From: Promethearchaeota archaeon
GTDB taxonomy: Archaea; Asgardarchaeota; Lokiarchaeia; Sigynarchaeales; SOKP01
DNA length: 64,000 bases
Assembly (NCBI GenBank): GCA_030605085.1
Contig: JAUWBH010000001.1
Coordinates: forward strand, 39,175-103,174
Direction of reading: 5' to 3'
Shown in pieces: positions 17,544 through 26,825 of the stretch. The notes below the pieces were generated by a model. That model did not search any database, was not told the DNA's origin, and worked only from the letters and a program-made list of their open reading frames with translations. How positions within the stretch are numbered: the stretch's first letter is position 1; each line of letters starts with the position of its first letter. Both the position numbers and the translations under genes were made by a program.

Positions 17544-19595
17544 TTAAGATTCAGGTATTAAATTTCTAAATTTTAATAAATTGGAAGTTTTAATATTTTC
17601 TAAATCCTCAAAACTTAAACCAGCGTCTCTAAATAGTTTTTCAAAAAAAATCTTACAATTGCGTAACCCTTGGGATGGTCTTGCTACTGAGTATACTTCC
17701 CAACTTTTAAATCCAAATTCATTTACATATATCCAATAAAGTTTACTATCCAATAGAGTTTCTATAAAATCTACACTCGTTAAAAGTTCAATCGTCCTTT
17801 TTCTTCGATATTTTTTAACAGCGTCTGTATAAGTATCAGCAAATTCTTTTTGGAATATAGAAGTTCGATCTTTTTTTTTCCAAGATGCTTGAAATGATAT
17901 TTTGTTTTTATATCCTAGTTTTTTAGAAATTCTTTCCATACCTATATCTTTTACGAACCACTCGATCCATGTGTCTATAGGTATTCTTTTAACTTTTTTA
18001 TTATCTCCAAGTTCTTCTAGCAATTCTTTAGCGATTTGTTCTAAATTTTCCCATTTAAAACCTTCATTACTCATTGCTAACCTCAAATTGGTAATACTGA
18101 GTTCGAAAAACCATTTCTTAAAGTTTTTCTTACTTTTATAAGAAGGATGACGACGAAGAGTGGTAGCAATACTCTGCCAATCGAAATTTTCCTTGTTTTC
18201 TAATAACTTTTGGAAGACGGGTTTAAAAAACAATTCTAATGCGTCATCCCAACTCTTCCAAAATTTCACAATCCTAGAATAAATAGTTCTAGAATGAATT
18301 TTTATATGATAACACTCTTTAAGCATTTCATTTATTTGTGGTCCATCATAACCTAATGAAAGTAAAAATACAATATCATATATTGGTAAAGATATGTGTC
18401 CGAGTCTTGTAGCAAAAGCAATCATATTGAGTCCTTTTGGATTCAGAGTGCCTTGAACAAGCTTACCACCTATTAAACGAGTGTAATTTTTTATCCACCA
18501 GACTTCTCGATCTTTTGTTGTTTCATAATTCCTGTGAACTTCGATAACTTCCATATTAAAATATGTTCCATAAAGCTTTTTAGCAATTTCTATTATAACT
18601 TTTTTAACTTGCCATTTATCTTTCCCTAGTATATTTTTTCTGATAAAATCATTTAAAGGTGATATTGTTGAGTCATATGTTTTATTACTTCTAAGAAAAT
18701 TTTCTATTGCTATTAAAATCACATGTTCTATCATTCTACTAGGCATTTCATAATTCTTCATGTATGAATCTATCGCATCATGTACATGCTCGGAAAATCT
18801 TTCAAATTTTGTCTTCCATGTACGACCTATATAAATTGGTTCTATTAAATCTAGAAAAACTTTCATTGGTTTTATATATTTAATACTATATATTATACCA
18901 CCATATTTTATATCATTTTGATCTGAGAGTTTATCAAACCCCTCTTGACCTTTTGAGAGATAAAAATTTCCATCTATCATTTTTTGAAGGTGTTGTTTGT
19001 TCTTAATATATCGAGGGAGGTCACTTTCTTCCATAAGTTTTTGAAGTACATAAGTTGCAGCTATAAAGGCTATGATTCTAACCTCAGATGTGTATTCCAG
19101 TTGAGCTAGCTTGTTAAACATTTTAAGACTGATATCTTTTTTATTAGCCAACTCATTGAGCAAGTATACACGGTTCGATTTAGAACTTTCTTTATTTTTA
19201 ATTATTTGGAATATTTGTTCGTTTTTTTTACCTAATAATGATTTCAATTCTTTAGAAGGAAGTTCACTTAATATCGGTAAGGAATCAATATTATTATGTT
19301 CCTGACTCATAATCGGTTCTATTTCATTTGAATCTAATTCTTCATTGTTATTCTCTCCATTAAACTCGTCGTTATTATTATTTTTCATCGTATCTTTTTC
19401 TATAAGTTTCTTATTATACTCCTCGATTTTTTCGTTTAACATTAATTGGCTAATGGGTTCGCACGATAAAGTTGCTTTGGGTATCCACTTATGTTTTAAA
19501 TTCGCATCCCAATTTCTTAGTAAATCCTCTCCTATAAAGCGTATGTAGTTAGTAGAGGGAATTCTTCCGCATTTGCCTTCAATTAGATCGAACAC
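17544..19595 (-). CDS. GIY-YIG family endonuclease with helical DNA-binding regions (683 aa)
   Basis: The GIY-YIG core starts at YGGIIYSIKY (231-240), with IYIGRT at 254-259, arginine R266 and H270 in RFSEH, and a later catalytic-type glutamate in DREVWWIKNY followed by LNPKGLN, as in homing-type members. Residues 60-105 are an N/E/D-rich disordered linker. The C-terminal 270 residues show repeated W-containing helical segments (FWKSWDDALELFF, WFVKDIGMERISKKLGY, FGFKSWEVY) that look like DNA-binding repeats. It converges with hypB and is flanked by a hypB 3'-end copy, which suits a homing nuclease. The target site is unknown. Confidence 0.78.
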   Translation of the reverse strand: MFDLIEGKCGRIPSTNYIRFIGEDLLRNWDANLKHKWIPKATLSCEPISQLMLNEKIEEYNKKLIEKDTMKNNNNDEFNGENNNEELDSNEIEPIMSQEHNNIDSLPILSELPSKELKSLLGKKNEQIFQIIKNKESSKSNRVYLLNELANKKDISLKMFNKLAQLEYTSEVRIIAFIAATYVLQKLMEESDLPRYIKNKQHLQKMIDGNFYLSKGQEGFDKLSDQNDIKYGGIIYSIKYIKPMKVFLDLIEPIYIGRTWKTKFERFSEHVHDAIDSYMKNYEMPSRMIEHVILIAIENFLRSNKTYDSTISPLNDFIRKNILGKDKWQVKKVIIEIAKKLYGTYFNMEVIEVHRNYETTKDREVWWIKNYTRLIGGKLVQGTLNPKGLNMIAFATRLGHISLPIYDIVFLLSLGYDGPQINEMLKECYHIKIHSRTIYSRIVKFWKSWDDALELFFKPVFQKLLENKENFDWQSIATTLRRHPSYKSKKNFKKWFFELSITNLRLAMSNEGFKWENLEQIAKELLEELGDNKKVKRIPIDTWIEWFVKDIGMERISKKLGYKNKISFQASWKKKDRTSIFQKEFADTYTDAVKKYRRKRTIELLTSVDFIETLLDSKLYWIYVNEFGFKSWEVYSVARPSQGLRNCKIFFEKLFRDAGLSFEDLENIKTSNLLKFRNLIPES

Positions 19596-19646
19596 TATAA
19601 ATCTACTTTATCATTATATTTAAATATATTAGAAATTTCACGAGAA

Positions 19647-20540
19647 TTGAAAACGATCTATTGGATACTTACAAATACTAATACTATGGGAAAAGAAATT
19701 AAACCACCATTCCTTTTTGAAAAACAAAAGGAAATGCTACTATTCAATAATAATGTCCTATTAGATTATGGTTTATTCCCTACAGAACCATTTATTGTAT
19801 TTGTTGAAGGAGGAACTGAATACGATATTTTAAACGCTTATAAGAGACGAAGGTTTGGATTTGAAAATTTGGGTTTTGTAAATTTTAAAGGAACGGGAAA
19901 CTTGAGGGATACTATTCAAAATATTAGTAATTACTTCAAAAATCGTCTCTCTTTTATCCTTCTTGATTATGAAACCCCAGAACATTATGAGAATATAAAA
20001 ATGATTCTTATCAATCATTGAATTAGTCTTGAAGAGGATGTTCATTTTTTCATTCCCGATTTTGTAACAGAAAATTTTACAGTTAAACAAGTTCTAGAGT
20101 CTTATTTAAAATGGTTGGATAATAAAAATTTTTCTTTAAGAGAGGATGATAAAATTGATTTAATCTCTCAATTAGAATACGCAAAAGAAATTAGGAAACA
20201 AATCGCAAAAGATACCTACAAACCGATTAGTTATAAAGGTGACATTCGATTTGAGCACATTTTAATAAATAATTCTTTAAAGCTTTTTCATAATGAATTA
20301 ATTAAATCATATTCTAAAAAAAATAATTTTGATAAAAAAGGAAGAAAGTTTTCACAGAAATTTAAGGCAGAACTCTGTCCGTTCCTTACTGATATTGTTA
20401 TAAAGTGGTTTAGTAAAGATGAACGCTCAGATTTTTCATTTGAAACTGCACTTTTACCATTCTATAAAAAAACGGAAGAATATAAATTAAAACTAATGAA
20501 GAAAAAATTTCAATATTCTCCCTATAAATTTTTTTATTAG
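19647..20540 (+). pseudogene. TOPRIM-domain nuclease-like gene interrupted by one in-frame TGA
   Basis: One reading frame runs from a TTG at 19647 (or the ATG at 19686) to 20540, broken only by TGA at 20019-20021. The first part has TOPRIM motifs: IVFVEGGTEYDIL with the catalytic glutamate, then FILLDYETPEHY with the DxE pair. After the stop the frame continues ISLEEDVHFFIPDF and onward to a lysine-rich end. The TOPRIM motif resembles OLD-type nucleases or their relatives. Other genes here use TGA as a normal stop, so recoding is unlikely; a recent nonsense mutation or a sequencing error is more plausible. It belongs to the accessory block after hypB. Confidence 0.7.
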
Positions 20541-20579
20541 AAATAGTTATATATTCCATATATCTAAATAAATATTTAG

Positions 20580-20648
20580 GTTAAATTTACAACAAATGCA
20601 AAAACTGGAGAACATATTTCCGAACTTATAGAAGCTTTAAAAATTTAA
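20580..20648 (+). pseudogene. hypB 3'-end fragment (diverged duplicate)
   Basis: A fragment encoding VKFTTNAKTGEHISELIEAL then KI and a stop matches the end of intact HypB (IFTTSAKTGEKMSDLIKALEI). About 50 of 63 bases from the shared TTT codon to the stop agree, so this is a different allele rather than a fresh copy. An in-frame TAG directly precedes it. It marks the right border of the inserted module. Confidence 0.8.
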
Positions 20649-20729
20649 ATTATTAAACTAAGAATTATATGAGAAGAAAATAAATAATTACATAATTTAA
20701 GCAAATAAAAAAATTGGAACTGAGATATT

Positions 20730-21143
20730 ATGTCTTTAAGACAGTATAATACAGAATTAGGATCTTTAATTGATAAAGTAGTAAAAGTATATCTTAGGGA
20801 CGACAAATTTTTTGTTGGACAATTAAAAGGAGTGTCGGAAGAATCAAACATTATTTTAATAAATGTTACAAACGAAAAGAATAAAACATTTCCAAAAATA
20901 CTTGTAAGAAGTTCTTTTTATAATTATATTAGTGTTGAAGAAGAACCATTCCCCATGAGAGCTTTAGCTGATAGAATTAGCAAAATATTTTCAAAAGGAC
21001 ATGTTAATTACATTATAGAGCAAAATATTATCTCAATTTTGAACGGAAAAATTATCATGGACGAAAATGGAGTTAGAGGCACTGGTCCTTCAGCAGAAAG
21101 AGTAAAGAAAATCTTCGAACAATTTAAAATGGATAGGGAATAA
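20730..21143 (+). CDS. Sm-like (LSm) protein with C-terminal extension (137 aa)
   Basis: Residues 10-72 form an Sm fold: Sm1-type LIDKVVKVYLRDDKFFVGQLKGV, then NIILINVTNE, and an Sm2-like KILVRSSFYNYISV. A C-terminal domain of about 65 residues follows, ending GPSAERVKKIFEQF. Length and layout resemble archaeal SmAP3-type proteins rather than the short SmAP1. Sm-like rings bind U-rich RNA. The only hypB-derived sequence directly upstream suggests that this gene originally followed hypB. Confidence 0.8.
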   Translation: MSLRQYNTELGSLIDKVVKVYLRDDKFFVGQLKGVSEESNIILINVTNEKNKTFPKILVRSSFYNYISVEEEPFPMRALADRISKIFSKGHVNYIIEQNIISILNGKIIMDENGVRGTGPSAERVKKIFEQFKMDRE

Positions 21144-21153
21144 TTTTTTTTTT
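21144..21153 (+). terminator. T10 tract after the Sm-like gene
   Basis: Ten T residues begin right after the TAA stop, between convergent genes, the usual archaeal oligo-T termination signal. Confidence 0.45.
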
Positions 21154-21169
21154 AAATTTAAATTTTTAA

Positions 21170-21703
21170 TTAAGATTTATTATCCTGGAAAATATTAAGT
21201 AAATTTTTTAACTGTAAATCTTGGATGATATTTTTAAGTACGGACTTCCCTAAGGGGGTTATTTTTACAATTTCTAAATTGTCTATTTTTATTTTCCTTA
21301 AATAATCGTTCTCGATTAAAAATTCAACATCCGATGTCCAAACTTCAGAAAACATCTCTTTTAAATCGTTTAAATTGATGTTTTCGTCAACTTCTTTACT
21401 AAGAGCTAAGATTAAAGCCAAAGTGCCATATTGACTTGGAGTAATATTATCATCTTTTCCTTCTGATGTTAATACGAAATATTTTTGTTCTAAAAATTTT
21501 GTTGTTATCAATTCAAAACCAACATTCTTGAGATTTGCATAAACTTTATTAATTATTTGATCGAAATCGAACGAACTTTCGCATAAGTTTTTCAAGTCTT
21601 CTTCTCTTATCATTTTTTGTTTATTTGTTAATATTATTTTTGTTATAGTTTTAACCGCTTCTTCAGAACTTTGATTTTCCATAGGTTTATTCATCTTGTT
21701 CAA
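21170..21703 (-). CDS. predicted tandem winged-helix protein, last gene of the eight-gene run (177 aa)
   Basis: Two winged-helix-like halves can be outlined. The first starts near KTITKIILTNKQKMIREEDL and goes to YFVLTSEGKDD; the second starts near PSQYGTLALILALSKEVD and goes to NDYLRKIKIDNLEIV. That order recalls kite-type proteins that pair with SMC complexes (ScpB, MukE, and the Nse3/MAGE family), but I have no alignment to prove it. The 5' end overlaps the long coiled-coil gene by 17 bases, implying coupled translation and probable partnership. The start used is the first ATG (MNKMNKPMENQS); the second or third methionine is equally possible. Confidence 0.72.
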   Translation of the reverse strand: MNKMNKPMENQSSEEAVKTITKIILTNKQKMIREEDLKNLCESSFDFDQIINKVYANLKNVGFELITTKFLEQKYFVLTSEGKDDNITPSQYGTLALILALSKEVDENINLNDLKEMFSEVWTSDVEFLIENDYLRKIKIDNLEIVKITPLGKSVLKNIIQDLQLKNLLNIFQDNKS

Positions 21704-23288
21704 TCTTTATGACATTTATATTTTCTATAGGTTTTTTCATTTCTAAATTAGATATAATAAATACGAGGATATATTTTTTTAGATTATCATTCTTTTCGAA
21801 TACAGGTAAAATTTTTCTTATAGTTCTAAAAACAGAACCCCGTCTGTTATATTTGCTCGGAAATAGCAAATTTGAAAAAATAATGTGTTTAGACTCTGAG
21901 TGAATTTTAAATGATATATAAAATAAAATTACAAAAAAAATCTTTTCTGGGGTCGTTAATTCTTCAAAATTTAGGCTTTCCTTATTAAATCTAATAAATT
22001 CTGTCTTAATAAAGAAATTTTTGTATTCCTCATTAATTATTATTTTAAAATGAGCTTTTATATTAATTTCATATAAAAAAGTATTAAGTATCATTTCGAG
22101 ATCATTTATTATATTTTCAATTTTTCTAAAGTTTTCTATACATTTGATAACTTCATCTTTTTCGTAAGTGATAATCAAATCATCTTTATTAGACACTAAT
22201 TTTCCATCAATTTCTTTTAGTTTTTTTAATATTTTTGATAAGTTTGAAGGATTTTCGATGTCTAAATGTTTATTGGACTCTTTTATTATATTTATTTTAC
22301 TTTCTATTTTTTGAATTTCATTTTCAATTTCCTGCGACGGTTTTATCGATTCTAATTTAGTAAAATCAATATCTCTAAGCGTTTCGTTTTCAGACTCTAT
22401 AAGAGTATTTTCTAATTCAACTCGAATATTTTTTAAACGAGTTTCATCGTTTTTAATAACTTCAAGTAAAGAATAGTAGTCTTTTTTTAACCTATCATAA
22501 TTAGGAGTAATTTCATTTAATTTCAACTGAGATTCGTTAATTTTTAAATTAATTTGCTTAATTTGATACTGAGTCTCCCTTGCTTTTTTTTGTAAGGATT
22601 TAATTCTTTCGGACTTTGATTGGTTTTTGACAAAATTGATAGCATTATTTAAGTTTTTTTCGTTTTTATGTGAAGGATCACTCATTTCTCGAGTAATTCT
22701 ATTAATTTGACTAAAGCATTCTTTTTTTTGTTTATTTAATTCTTGTATTTGTAAATTAAAATCTTTAACTGTGTTCTTGATTTGATCTCTCTGATTTTTT
22801 AGATTAAAAAAATCTTCTTCAAAATATTTTAATTTTCTTTTATTTTTGCTGTAAGACTCGTTTAATTTATTAAATAAATCACTTTTAGCTGCAATTTCGC
22901 TTGATCTTAATTTGATTTTTGATAATTCTAATTCCTTTAGTAGTTGGCTTTTCTTGTTTAAAAATAAATTATAGTCTAAAATGAGTATTAATGATTGAAT
23001 GAGATTGATATATTCAATCATAAGTTCTGTATTTAAAATTGTTGTTTTTCGATATTCCCTTAGAAATTCAAGCAAATTTAGAGATTTATCTAAATTAAGA
23101 TAATTTTTTCCTCCATTTGTGAATATACTAATAAAATTTTCCATGGAAATTGAATTAAAATCATCTAAGGCATCAAAAAGATCATCCTTTTGAATTAAAG
23201 CTATTTTATTTTTCTTAAATTTTCCCAAAATTAATGTAAATCTGTCTTTTATAGATATTTTATTATCTCCGATGAAAAAATCAAACAT
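21687..23288 (-). CDS. long coiled-coil protein with possible degenerate SMC-type head (533 aa)
   Basis: Residues 1-120 look globular (FIGDNKISIKDRFTLILGKF opening). About residues 125-385 are a long coiled coil rich in K/E/N with few breaks. The C-terminal 140 residues are globular again: an ELTTPEKIFFVILFYISF stretch sits where an SMC/Rad50 signature (LSxGEK) would be, then HIIFSNLLFP resembles a Walker-B-like strand without the acidic pair, and YILVFIISNLEM resembles the following strand. There is no Walker A lysine loop. This would make it an ATPase-dead, half-SMC-like protein; that is inference. It overlaps the winged-helix gene downstream. Confidence 0.72.
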   Translation of the reverse strand: MFDFFIGDNKISIKDRFTLILGKFKKNKIALIQKDDLFDALDDFNSISMENFISIFTNGGKNYLNLDKSLNLLEFLREYRKTTILNTELMIEYINLIQSLILILDYNLFLNKKSQLLKELELSKIKLRSSEIAAKSDLFNKLNESYSKNKRKLKYFEEDFFNLKNQRDQIKNTVKDFNLQIQELNKQKKECFSQINRITREMSDPSHKNEKNLNNAINFVKNQSKSERIKSLQKKARETQYQIKQINLKINESQLKLNEITPNYDRLKKDYYSLLEVIKNDETRLKNIRVELENTLIESENETLRDIDFTKLESIKPSQEIENEIQKIESKINIIKESNKHLDIENPSNLSKILKKLKEIDGKLVSNKDDLIITYEKDEVIKCIENFRKIENIINDLEMILNTFLYEINIKAHFKIIINEEYKNFFIKTEFIRFNKESLNFEELTTPEKIFFVILFYISFKIHSESKHIIFSNLLFPSKYNRRGSVFRTIRKILPVFEKNDNLKKYILVFIISNLEMKKPIENINVIKIEQDE

Positions 23289-23306
23289 TTTCGAGCTTAT
23301 TTGAAG

Positions 23307-24356
23307 TCACATCTCATTTTTTTTAGGCTTGATTTTTTTTATATGAGCTTTATATTCATCTTCTTTTCTTTTTTTTCTTTCGCGTATTACATCAATAGGA
23401 TTTTTTTCATCATCTTCCTGAATAAAATATTTTTCTTCAAAATCTATATTGAATTTAGATTTAAATTTCTCAATTTTTTCGGAAATTTCTTTAGATAACT
23501 CTAATTTCTCTAATTTTTGTTTTTTTGAATCAAGATTAGATAGCTTTTCTCTTTTTTTTTTTCGAATTTTTCTTTCAAACTCTCGATTAGATAATTTGAT
23601 ATAATCTTCATAAGACCGTCGTTGTTGGGCTTGTTTTTGTTTAAGCTTTTCTAATTTTTCACTTTCTTTACTTTTTTCAATTATTTTTTTTTTAGATTCT
23701 AACTCTTCTTTAGTAAGTTTTTTATCAATATCCAATAAAAATTCTTTAAAGGTTAAATTTGGCTCGAGAAAAAACGCATTTTTAAAATCGTCTTTTAAAA
23801 TCTGATCTATATCTCCAGGAATTTTACTTTCTTCAATTTCATATCTTTTTTCTAATAGTTCTTCGTAGAATTTATCACACTTTTTTACCGTTGATAAAAA
23901 TAATGAATTTTGTTTTAGAAAATCTAATAAATCTAACCATTGATCTAAAGAGATGGCAAGAACATAAGAAGGTTCTTTTATTATTTTACTAATTTTCTTG
24001 CGTTCTATTAACGATAATCCAATTCTTTTTGTAAAATTCTGATGTAGCTCTAATTTTTTTAAGGTATCTTTAAACGATTCTTTATATTTTTTAATTAAAC
24101 TATCTTGAAAAAAAAGGAAACTATAGACATTATTATTCGAAATAGCTTTTAATTTACTGTTTATTTCTTTTAAAATTGATGATATTTCTTTACCTAGATT
24201 GAGGAAATTCTTATCGTTGATATTTTTAGAGAAAAGTTCCTCTTTCAAAATAAAATTATCGTAGATATTGTCTAAGATGATTACATTTCCCTGTAATTTT
24301 TCAATAGGTTTTGTAATTTCCTTAATTTTTTCAAGATTAAATAACTGATTTTCCAT
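23307..24356 (-). CDS. coiled-coil protein of the eight-gene run (349 aa)
   Basis: Not recognised. The N-terminal 215 residues are alpha-helical and moderately hydrophobic. Residues about 215-300 are a highly charged K/E/R helix (from LTKEELESKKKIIEKSKES onward) that must be a single long helix or coiled coil. The C-terminus is lysine-rich (KKIKPKKNEM). It begins 18 bases upstream of the next coiled-coil gene and follows the AAA+ ATPase gene by about 40 bases. Possible roles include a linker (kleisin-like) or assembly factor for the 533-residue protein, without direct evidence. Confidence 0.7.
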   Translation of the reverse strand: MENQLFNLEKIKEITKPIEKLQGNVIILDNIYDNFILKEELFSKNINDKNFLNLGKEISSILKEINSKLKAISNNNVYSFLFFQDSLIKKYKESFKDTLKKLELHQNFTKRIGLSLIERKKISKIIKEPSYVLAISLDQWLDLLDFLKQNSLFLSTVKKCDKFYEELLEKRYEIEESKIPGDIDQILKDDFKNAFFLEPNLTFKEFLLDIDKKLTKEELESKKKIIEKSKESEKLEKLKQKQAQQRRSYEDYIKLSNREFERKIRKKKREKLSNLDSKKQKLEKLELSKEISEKIEKFKSKFNIDFEEKYFIQEDDEKNPIDVIRERKKRKEDEYKAHIKKIKPKKNEM

Positions 24357-24398
24357 AATTTTGACTTTTTTTTTTTAAATAATATTAAAAAGAAATTT

Positions 24399-25511
24399 TT
24401 ATATTTCTGGAGGACCTGTAGTGGGTTTTTTTTTGTTAATATTTGAGCTTTTTTTAATTGGTCTTGCATTACTAAGAATATCTTGCCTTTCAACATGAAT
24501 AGCCGTCCCACCTACAAGTTTTAAGGAATTATAAAAAAGATCATAAGTTAAAAGTTCCGTATTTATTGCTTTTAATAACGCAACTTTCGTTCCTCTTTCA
24601 ATATCAGAACCAGAATATCCATATGTCAATTCTAATAATCCTTCGATAATATCCTTTTTATTAGCTTCGTTCCATAAAAAATTATCATCAAATTCAGAAA
24701 TTTTACGACCTAATTTTCGTTCTAAATCCTTTTTTATAGATTGAATTTTTTCGTATTCATCAGTTAATTTTTCGAAAATTAATTTATCAACACCTATTTT
24801 TGCTTTTTTTACATTATTTAAGAAGGATTCAATGATTTGCTTTCTTAGATGATAGTCAGGGAAATCAAATTTGAAATGGAAAGTAAAACGACGCCATATT
24901 GCGGAATCCAATTGATGTTGATGATTTGTAGCACCGAATATTGCCAAAGGAACTCCTTCGTAATTTATTCGATCAATCACCTGTAAAAAAGAAATCACAG
25001 CTCGTTTTATTTCACCTACTTCATGAATATTAGATCTTTCTGAACCAATTGCATCTATTTCGTCAAAAAATAATATAAAAGCCTCTCTTTCTTTAGAAAT
25101 CTCTGCCGCTAACTCAACGACACCTCGAATGTTTTTAATGGTATCTCCTAACAATGGGGATACAAGTCTATCAGATTCTACAACACACATAGGGATATTA
25201 TATTTCTTGGCAAATCCTCTTGTTAAAGAAGTTTTTCCTGTCCCTGGGGGGCCATATAAAAGAACCGTTAAATTAGGAATTAATTTTGTATTTTTTAGTT
25301 GCTCAGCAAATTCGTCGTACTTTTTCAATGCTTGAAAGAAATCATCTAATAATTCCTTCTTAGTTTCATTTCCTAAAATATCCTCAACATTTTCTTTGAT
25401 CTCTGACGGAAAATATACAGCACCATACTTTCCCATACGATCTCTAATCACATCATCGGTGTAAGTGATCTTTATTTCTTTTTCATCCTTCGAATTGCTA
25501 ATTTTTCTCAT
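24399..25511 (-). CDS. AAA+ ATPase (katanin/Vps4-like class) of the eight-gene run
   Basis: 370 residues with one AAA+ module. Walker A GPPGTGKT is at 87-94, Walker B ILFFDEID at 146-153, sensor-1 asparagine in GATNHQ at 194-199, and two arginine-finger residues at R207-R208 (IWRRF). The N-terminal 70 residues begin with a conserved-looking DRMGKYGAVYFPSEI block. The C-terminal small domain is extended and ends GPPEI; no Vps4 C-terminal helix or MIT domain is evident. It should remodel a protein complex, and its neighbours are the best candidates. It is the only recognisable enzyme in the run. Confidence 0.88.
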   Translation of the reverse strand: MRKISNSKDEKEIKITYTDDVIRDRMGKYGAVYFPSEIKENVEDILGNETKKELLDDFFQALKKYDEFAEQLKNTKLIPNLTVLLYGPPGTGKTSLTRGFAKKYNIPMCVVESDRLVSPLLGDTIKNIRGVVELAAEISKEREAFILFFDEIDAIGSERSNIHEVGEIKRAVISFLQVIDRINYEGVPLAIFGATNHQHQLDSAIWRRFTFHFKFDFPDYHLRKQIIESFLNNVKKAKIGVDKLIFEKLTDEYEKIQSIKKDLERKLGRKISEFDDNFLWNEANKKDIIEGLLELTYGYSGSDIERGTKVALLKAINTELLTYDLFYNSLKLVGGTAIHVERQDILSNARPIKKSSNINKKKPTTGPPEI

Positions 25512-25527
25512 CTCGATTTTTTATAAC

Positions 25528-26790
25528 TTATTTATTTTTTCTTCCCTTATCAATTTTTTCGCAATATAATGCGATTTCGGTAATGAAATCTTTAAGATTA
25601 TCGATTTCTGAACCTAAAAAGTTAAAAATTTCTTTTCTGTATTGCACTGAATCGCGAATTTTCATTTTATCTAAACCTAAATATTTTGGGAAACATAATA
25701 ATTTCATTAAATAAGATAAAATTTTTTCATTTGTTTGTAGATCTTTAAAAATTGCGTAAAATATGTTCTCGTCAGTTAACTTCCATTTCAAGATTCCCAT
25801 GTACAATAAGAACGCAAAATTCATTGCAATCCAATTAATTAATTCTTTTGACAAAAATCCGCGCCTCAATGAAGCAAAAGCCAAATAGTATAAAATAAAA
25901 GTTTCGTTGCTGAATTGGGGAATTAATCGTATCTTCCCGTCAGATTGTTTGTTTTCGCGTAAGAAATTATTATTTAAGAATAAGTTTACTGCAATATATT
26001 GCGGAGCTAAAAATATACCATCTATGAGGCGAAGCCCTATCCGTTCAGCAATGCTTTCAATAGCTTCTTCTTCTGCGTTAGCAATTGAATCAATGTATGG
26101 TAAAAATATATCTTTTTTTAAAATCATGGGAATTTCATTGTTTTCTTTTTCTGGGAATTCTCCATAATTTGGATCTAAATTATAAAGCGATGTAATATTA
26201 TTGAGAATTTGATAAATTTTAGGAGAGATTCCAGGAATTACAAAAAAATCGGGATTTTCTAATTTTTCTCGATAATAAGTATGAGGCTGCAATATATGAC
26301 GCTGACACTCATAAAATTTTGGAGCTTGTTCTAATAGTTTATCGTAGATATTTTTAATATTAATACCCCTTGAAAAAATTTTTTCTTCAATAAATTTAAT
26401 TAAACGGTACAAATATGTGTTTTCCAAATTTTTCTCATCGGGATTTGTAATATTTTGTAATATATTCAGTGCATCGACCGCCTCGTAAAGAAATTCTACA
26501 ATATAATCTTTAATGTCTATAATAGGAATTTTATCTCTATATTTTATAATGAAATCTTTAATTATTTCATAAATATTCGACCGATACATCGCCGAGAATT
26601 CTGATAAAGCTCTTACTTTTCGGATGTTTCTTTTTTCATCCTCTTGTCGAATCTTATCGAGGATTTCCGTATCCAGCAAGAGATCTGGATCTAATTCGAT
26701 AATTATCCTTCTAGTTTCTCTAAGAATAGGTCTCATATGACTTATAAATGTCATATAACGCGGTAAAATATCGGTCCATTTTTCTCTCAT
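25528..26790 (-). CDS. uncharacterised all-helical protein of the eight-gene run (420 aa)
   Basis: Not recognised. Helical throughout, with no membrane segment of typical length, although LAFASLRRGFLSKEL and AMNFAFLLYMGILKW in the last third are hydrophobic. Residues 150-200 carry a HILQPHTYYREKLENPDF block that looks structured. It lies 16 bases downstream of... the AAA+ gene start on the minus strand, that is, it is transcribed just before the ATPase. A partner or substrate of the ATPase is a fair guess from position only. Confidence 0.68.
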   Translation of the reverse strand: MREKWTDILPRYMTFISHMRPILRETRRIIIELDPDLLLDTEILDKIRQEDEKRNIRKVRALSEFSAMYRSNIYEIIKDFIIKYRDKIPIIDIKDYIVEFLYEAVDALNILQNITNPDEKNLENTYLYRLIKFIEEKIFSRGINIKNIYDKLLEQAPKFYECQRHILQPHTYYREKLENPDFFVIPGISPKIYQILNNITSLYNLDPNYGEFPEKENNEIPMILKKDIFLPYIDSIANAEEEAIESIAERIGLRLIDGIFLAPQYIAVNLFLNNNFLRENKQSDGKIRLIPQFSNETFILYYLAFASLRRGFLSKELINWIAMNFAFLLYMGILKWKLTDENIFYAIFKDLQTNEKILSYLMKLLCFPKYLGLDKMKIRDSVQYRKEIFNFLGSEIDNLKDFITEIALYCEKIDKGRKNK

Positions 26791-26825
26791 TTTTCTCTCA
26801 AATCCTCATTTATTTCATTATAAAA

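Larger units (their letters stand above)
17507..20579. mobile_element. putative homing-type insertion downstream of hypB (GIY-YIG nuclease + TOPRIM gene)
   Basis: A 3-kb accessory block sits between the intact hypB stop and a second, diverged copy of the hypB 3' end that begins immediately after an in-frame stop at 20577-20579. The block carries a GIY-YIG endonuclease on the minus strand and an interrupted TOPRIM gene on the plus strand. The layout fits an element that entered the 3' end of a hypB gene by cleavage and repair, leaving an old or new gene end on the far side. No terminal inverted repeats or recombinase were seen, so the boundaries come only from the duplication. Confidence 0.5.

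Noticed and set aside
20019..20021. TGA read as tryptophan or selenocysteine
   Set aside because: TGA is a normal stop for other genes here (for example at 41277-41279 and 43713-43715), and no SECIS-like hairpin was seen.
21170..23288. A true Wadjet/JetABCD or condensin operon
   Set aside because: No SMC with Walker A and no JetD-type TOPRIM gene within the run; the nearby TOPRIM gene belongs to the separate hypB module.
24399..25511. Vps4 of the Asgard ESCRT cluster
   Set aside because: No MIT domain, no Vps4 C-terminal helix and no ESCRT-I/II/III neighbours.
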